Below are positions 58,714 to 64,000 of a DNA stretch of 64,000 nucleotides, piece by piece. The notes beneath the pieces were generated by a model. That model was given only the letters and a program-made list of their open reading frames with translations. It was not told the DNA's origin and did no database searches. Positions within the stretch are counted from its first letter, which is position 1, and each line of letters starts with the position of its first letter. Position numbers and translations under genes: made by a program. Source of the DNA: Gordionus sp. m RMFG-2023 (lineage: Eukaryota > Nematomorpha > Gordioida > Chordodea > Parachordodidae); the NCBI RefSeq assembly GCF_954871325.1, contig NC_088779.1:27700869-27764868 (forward strand), written 5' to 3'.

Positions 58714-61700
58714 TCAAGATCTTTCGATGGAAGACAAGGAACGCTGTCTATTGAGTGACTGCTTGTTACTTTCCTTATCGCCGCCACGGCGTCGCGATTT
58801 CTTTTCGTCTCTATCTTTATCCTTGGATTTTTTGGCAATCTCGCTCGATAACCCGCTAAATAAACCACCCACGTTGCTAACCGGCGCGTTCGCTGACTGA
58901 GAACTGAGGGAAGGGGTGTTATTGAAGAGTTTGTACCAGGCTATGACCACGGCACCTTTGTCGAGACCTAAATGATCGAGCCTTATTTGGCACACGCCCA
59001 TGAATGACTTGCGTTCGAGTTTGGAGTATTCGCCCCAAACCGTTATCTTTTTCATTTAAAATAAAAAAATTTAAATAGGGAATATATTTTTTGACTATAA
59101 AAATTTTAAAAAAATTTACTATCTAAAAATCTAATAGTCCCAAAACCGGAAGTGAGTTCAGGAATTTTCAACGTAAACCTGAAATAATGACCCTTCCAAA
59201 ATTGGTCTGAACCCACCCGGTCCCAAAATACTCTGAATTTAAATGGTTGTCCAGAAATTTGTAATATACAAAGTAAAATTTTTCGAATTTTATGAAACCC
59301 CGGGCCGATTTCGAATCCTTTGGAAATGCAATTAGAAAAACTTGTGTTTGGAAGGTAAATTAAAGAAATCCAAAGAACAATTAAATTATTATGATAATGA
59401 TATATAACCTTGAACGGTTATAATTGGAGAATGATATATTTTGTCTTAGAATCTTAGCTCACAATATAAAGGTAATATTGATCAAGAATCAGTATCTTTA
59501 TTATTATCATGGATTTATTTAATAAGTATCTTTATTATCATCGTTATACGTCATCCCTTGAGTTGATTATAAATATTTACATATTATTAATGTTATATAA
59601 CAACTTGTAATATTTTTCCGCGGTAGTCTTGATCGAATACTAATTGTTGCTGATACAACGGGTCCAGGGTCCTTCTGGCGACAGAGGTTTTGGCCTTAGC
59701 GACACACCTCTTTCCCTCGAGCAAATATAATTTTACGTAAGGAGCTTATTTTTCCGAATTAAAAAAAATAAAATAAAATAGGAATTGTTATATTACTATA
59801 TAATTTAATCCACAAAATGTATTATAATATTTTTGCCATATTTAACACGAAAACTCCCGAGAAACACTTGTAATTCCCTATCCGACGTATTATATTTAAA
59901 TGTCGAACCAAGATCTAGTAGCTACAAATCAATTTATTATGGTGAAAAATGGTAAATATAAAATATATCAGAAAATTTATGAAATTTTCGCATTTCAAAG
60001 ATAAATTTTCTCTTTTCAAGTGTTTTATTTTTTAGGTCCCATTTATTTTTAGAAAGCGCTATATTAATTTTTCATTTTTATGAACCGCATTGGGCTTTAT
60101 TGGTATTAGTTATACAAGCTATATTCTATACTCCAAAATTGTAATAATAAAGATTGAACTTTATCTTAGCATTAGGTTAACACTACGAATCAAAATGTTT
60201 TCAAGGTTTCATAATCTCCTTTAAAATCAAAAAAATATTGAAAGATTGATAAAAATAAAAAAAGGAATAATTTTTAAATGGATAGAAAATCCTATGAGAT
60301 TTGAAAATATTTTGGATGAAATTTTTTCCAAAATTGCATTTTATGTTAAAAATAAATCTTCATTTTTGTTGATATCTAAAGAGATTTTTGCCCAAAATTT
60401 TATATTTTTTTTTCAAATGCTTTATTTTTTTTTGTTGTACTCTTGTTTAAAATATAGTTTTCATAGCTTGGTAGCTGGGATTTCAAAAACGTTTTTGTAG
60501 ATATATAACCTAAGACGCGTCCTAAGACATATGATACCTAAGTAACTATAGGCCTAACTCATATTTAGCATCATATAAGATTACTATAAGTACTTATTTT
60601 CCTCAAAAAAAGAAACCTGGTAAAACTTTGGCGTGAGGCTTGGAGACCAGACCTCTGGCCCTTATGACTTCTACTTCGAGTCCCTTCCCGTCTTCCTGAG
60701 CTGATAATTTTTCCGATTCGTGATTAGGATACTTTGATGTCGTAGAAGGAGAATTCGTCGCGAAAGAATAAATGTTTAAAACGCTGGCGGGCTTTTTAAC
60801 GTTTTGGAGCGAAACTTGAACATCGCCCAAGGCAGGGCTGGTTAACATTTGCATACCCACGATCTGGGCCGGGCCTAAACCCTCTATAAAACTATCGTAA
60901 GGCAAATCGGAAGCATCACCGGGTGGCGAACACTTATGCGGGTTTGGGGCTTCTATCTGATTATCGGAGGTAGAAGGGAGAGGCGAATCGGGAGATTTGG
61001 TGGAGGTTGGTCGGGACGTAACTGACATTTTCGAAGAAGTAGAAGATGCAGATGATTTAGGATACTGTTTGGAAGAACTTGCTAATGAGGGCGGAGGCGT
61101 GGGGGTAGTGGGAAGGATTAAGGAGGAAGTCATTTTGGAAGATGAGGATACGCTTATTGGAGAAAAGGGATTTTTATAATTTAAATTTCCTGATATACAT
61201 GGTTTCGTTCAATTTACACCTTAAAAAATATATGGTGAGAAATAGTAAATCGGAGGCGGGGCAGGAGCTTGATTGTTGGAGTGCTCCTACTTACGTTTCA
61301 TTTAAGAAATAAAAGTTCCAAAAATATCTGAATTTACGTCGATATTTAAAGAGAAAAAAATTTTAATCTAAAAATTAGAATTTACGCGTCAAAGATAATT
61401 AGAATGTCTAGCAATTTTGAAAGTTTATTTATTTTTTTTTAAAAAATGATGAGTTATAGAGCACTTCGATATTCAAGCAACCCTGTAATAGGTTTAAAAA
61501 AAATTACAAAAAAATCTAGGTAAAAAAATGTAAACGCATGCGCAGAGTATTCCAATCAAATGGAATTTTGATTTTTTATTGGGGAAAGATTGATAGCAAC
61601 CCTGTAATAGGTTTAAAAAAAATTACAAAAAAAATCTAGGTAAAAAAATGTAAACGCATGCGCAGAGTATTCCAATCAAATGGAATTTTGATTTGTTATT

Positions 61701-62092
61701 GGGGAAAGAATGATAATAATTTCGAATGGTCAATATTAATCTATTAATGTATCAGGCAAAAAAAATTTCAAACAAAAATTTTACGAAAACGTAAATTTAT
61801 TTGTGATATAATAAATTAGCGGTCAAAAAGACCGGAAAGAATTTCATGCACCAAACCGCGAACCTTACTTTTGAATAAACAGCTAGCGGGTGGATTGATG
61901 AAAAAACTTATGACACAAATTAAAAGTCTTAGATAAACAAACATATACTACAATATACTATATTATATATATAAAGCAAATTATAAATTTACTTTTAACA
62001 CAACGGAGGTACAACAATAAAACACGTAAAATCTATAATATATTGAGAATATATCATATAAATAAATGTATGGTTTTTATTAACCAACCTTC

Positions 62093-62133
<41 letters not shown>

Positions 62134-64000
62134 TCTCTTTATTTCCATCTTTTATTTTTTCTTTCAGAAATAATAAAAAAATATTCTTTTAAAACTTTCC
62201 ACTTCCACTGCTTATACTGAGTCGGCCTTTATCGTAAGAATCCTTGCTAGCTTGTTTGAGTAGGACCGCTTTTCGCAGATTTTTAGAGCTACCGACGCCA
62301 CCGCTTACTGAGGATGTAGTGACGAGGTTGTTCGGGATTTTGGGAGACGATTGTAATTTTGATTTGTCGACGCCATTTTGAGGCAAGGTGTTGCCTTTGT
62401 CGTTTTTGAGGAGGGTTGCGGGGTTAGGATTCTGAATTTTAAAAGGCCATAAAAATATTTATTATTAAGTACTTTAATTGATAATAAATAACTCCTTCTC
62501 TGACCTTGCCATTTTCGGACTTTTTAGAGATGATAGCACCATGCTTTTTGGTGTCCGTCGCGATTTTAGGTTTGTTGGGTGATTTTTTACTTGATTTGTC
62601 CGATTTGGGGGAGACGATTTCTTTCGACTTTTTTTTCGATAAAGTGTTCGGTTTTTCAGGCTTTTCAACATCGCCCGCCAGATCTGGGTCGAGTGATTTG
62701 ATTTATTATATTATAATACTATGCATGAGAAATATATTGGCTGATAATGGTTAAAATGAATGATATTTATACGGGTTAGCTTAAGATTTAAAGGAATGGA
62801 CTGCCAAGGTGTGGACATTGAAAGATAAGGTCTAAGAATGTAAGATAGAAGTCCGAGGGATAAAAGGGTTTGGATAAGGGTAATAGAATCGAGGTCTAAA
62901 AATTTTGGGTTAAAAAAGTAGCTAATTTCTTCGTAACCGGCAACAGAAAAAGATGGACGGGGGGTAAGAATGCAAATAGCAAAATTCTCTCCCAAAAAAA
63001 GAATAAAGATTAAAATGCTATTTCTTTTTTATAATAAGTCTGCTTTAAAGTAGAGCTCCTCACCTGAAGACCAAGCGACGCGGATGGCGACAAATAACTG
63101 TATTTTCGCAAATTTATGAGCCTTGTCTCGCAATCAAGCGCGAATTCGCGTGGGGAATTTTGTAAACTACGCGGCCAATTCGCGCTAACTGTGAATTCAG
63201 GGCAAAATGGGGGGAGGCTCATGATAAAAAGAGGCTTTGCTATAGGCCCTTGGTCCCTTAATAAAGATAACATTCTGTTCAGTTCGATAAAAATGCAATG
63301 TTCAAATTGGGAAGAAATATATAAACGTTGTTGATGGCTTTTTGGTAAGCATATATTTTTTTTTCCCATTATATCTAAATCTAAAATATAATGTTAGAAG
63401 TAATTCTTGAAATATATTTTTATTTCATTCGTTATCAAATCGCATTATCTTTTTACTATTCAAATTCATATAACAAAATATAATAATGAAAATTAACATT
63501 TTAAAAAAAAAATACAAAAAAAATAACAAAAATAAACAATTCAATATATAACAGTATCTATTTTAGTTTTTCAAGAGAGAGAAATGATATCAAATTTTTC
63601 TGTTATCAAAAAGAAATCTATTATTCTCGATAAAAAAAAATTAATTAAAAAAATTTGGTCATACCTTGAGGAGGTATATGGGAAGTGGAATTGCTCCTTT
63701 TGACTATTTTGAAGAGAGCGGCGTTAACCATGTCGCCTATACTAGGTTTCCTTTGAATTTTGGCCGAAACTTTGAGCGCGTCATTTTCGGAGGTTTGCCT
63801 CTCGTCGTTATCGTCGGCTACAATCACGGGTGATTTGTCGAGGTTTTCGACATATTTCGAAGGCGGTTTTTCTGGAGTTCTGGAGGCCTTCGATTCTTCG
63901 CCATTTTTACGGGTAATTTCGGGTGATTGAAGGCGATTATTGCTTATGGCGGGCATTACTCTAGGCAGAATTTTACGCTTTTGGTCGGCTGATTTAGTAC
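58714..64000 (-). CDS. Rims: RIM (regulating synaptic membrane exocytosis) homologue, linker and C2B domain, 3' part
   Basis: RIM proteins organise the presynaptic active zone, linking Rab3, Munc13 and calcium channels. Exons on the minus strand: 64000-63665 (runs off the window), 62683-62505, 62431-62196, 61152-60617, 59744-59605 and 59046-58714; phases agree at every join. The first three encode a Lys/Ser/Pro-rich linker (RKPSIGDMV, RSNSTSHIPP). The fourth has GLGPAQIVGMQMLTSPALGD and GLEVEVIRARGL, the characteristic start of RIM C2B. The fifth has APYVKLYLLEGKRCVAKAKT and RRTLDPLYQQQLVFD. The last has ITVWGEYSKLERKSFMGVCQ and VIAWYKLF. In known RIMs C2B does not bind calcium. The C-terminus is longer and more basic than in vertebrate RIMs (KDKDRDEKKSRRRGGDKE) and ends SLSSIERS then TAG/TGA. 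The Rab3-binding, PDZ and C2A parts must lie to the right of the window. It converges on gene G. Confidence 0.92.
61477..61715. repeat. Tandem duplication of about 119 bp in a RIM intron
   Basis: Copies start at 61477 and 61596 (GCAACCCTGTAATAGG...) and differ at only a few bases. Each contains AACGCATGCGCAGAG, close to the NRF-1 consensus, and CCAAT-type sequences on both strands (TTCCAATCAAA; TTATTGGGG). They lie just upstream, in gene orientation, of the exon that begins the C2B part. Confidence 0.85.
62093..62130. repeat. (CTTT)n microsatellite in a RIM intron
   Basis: About nine uninterrupted CTTT copies followed by a diverged T/C-rich stretch. On the gene strand it is (AAAG)n, some 65 bp downstream of the donor of exon 62431-62196. 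Confidence 0.9.

Noticed and set aside
60997-61179. Plus-strand acidic open frame (MVEVGRDVTDIFEEVEDADD)
   Set aside because: It is the complement of the Ser/Pro-rich RIM exon, which is supported by domain homology and matching intron phases.

Overview
The window is strongly AT-rich animal (metazoan) DNA with spliced genes, long AT-rich introns, many non-autonomous DNA transposons and microsatellites. A RIM synaptic scaffold gene means an animal with a nervous system. Expanded antistasin-type inhibitors and the base composition fit an invertebrate (annelid, cnidarian, mollusc or similar), but the species cannot be named from sequence alone. All family calls come from reading translations by eye; no database search or alignment program was run.

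Layout. (1) 825-9066, plus strand: eight 3' coding exons of a catalytically competent myotubularin of the MTMR6/7/8 subfamily, ending in a stop at 9066; its introns hold three hAT-like MITEs. (2) 9067-15173: AT-rich intergenic DNA with only transposon-like patches. (3) 15174-39873, minus strand: four head-to-tail genes (A, B, C, D) for small secreted cysteine-rich proteins of the antistasin family. B, C and D lie in segmentally duplicated units. These units also carry remnants of an unrecognised coding-like sequence on the opposite strand. (4) 45539-57567, plus strand: three more antistasin-like genes (E, F, G), so transcription diverges from the interval 39.9-45.5 kb. (5) 58714-64000, minus strand: the 3' part of a RIM gene (linker plus C2B domain), running off the right end.

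The seven inhibitor genes are the notable content. Nearly all exons are joined by phase-1 introns, one six-cysteine module per exon, behind a signal-peptide exon. Modules have been added, lost or silenced while the residue expected at the protease-contact position changes from module to module (Arg, Phe, Leu, His, Ser, Ala, Asn, Gly, Pro). Genes A-D add a C-terminal tail of 11-residue repeats (consensus RTTQGVRPLPG). B-D have lost the first module exon and the terminal cysteine module that A, E and F keep. Gene G instead has acidic linkers. A short motif (AAGGTTAA or its complement) sits roughly 75-155 bp upstream of six of the seven start codons. I read this as a birth-and-death cluster of secreted protease inhibitors with variable specificities.
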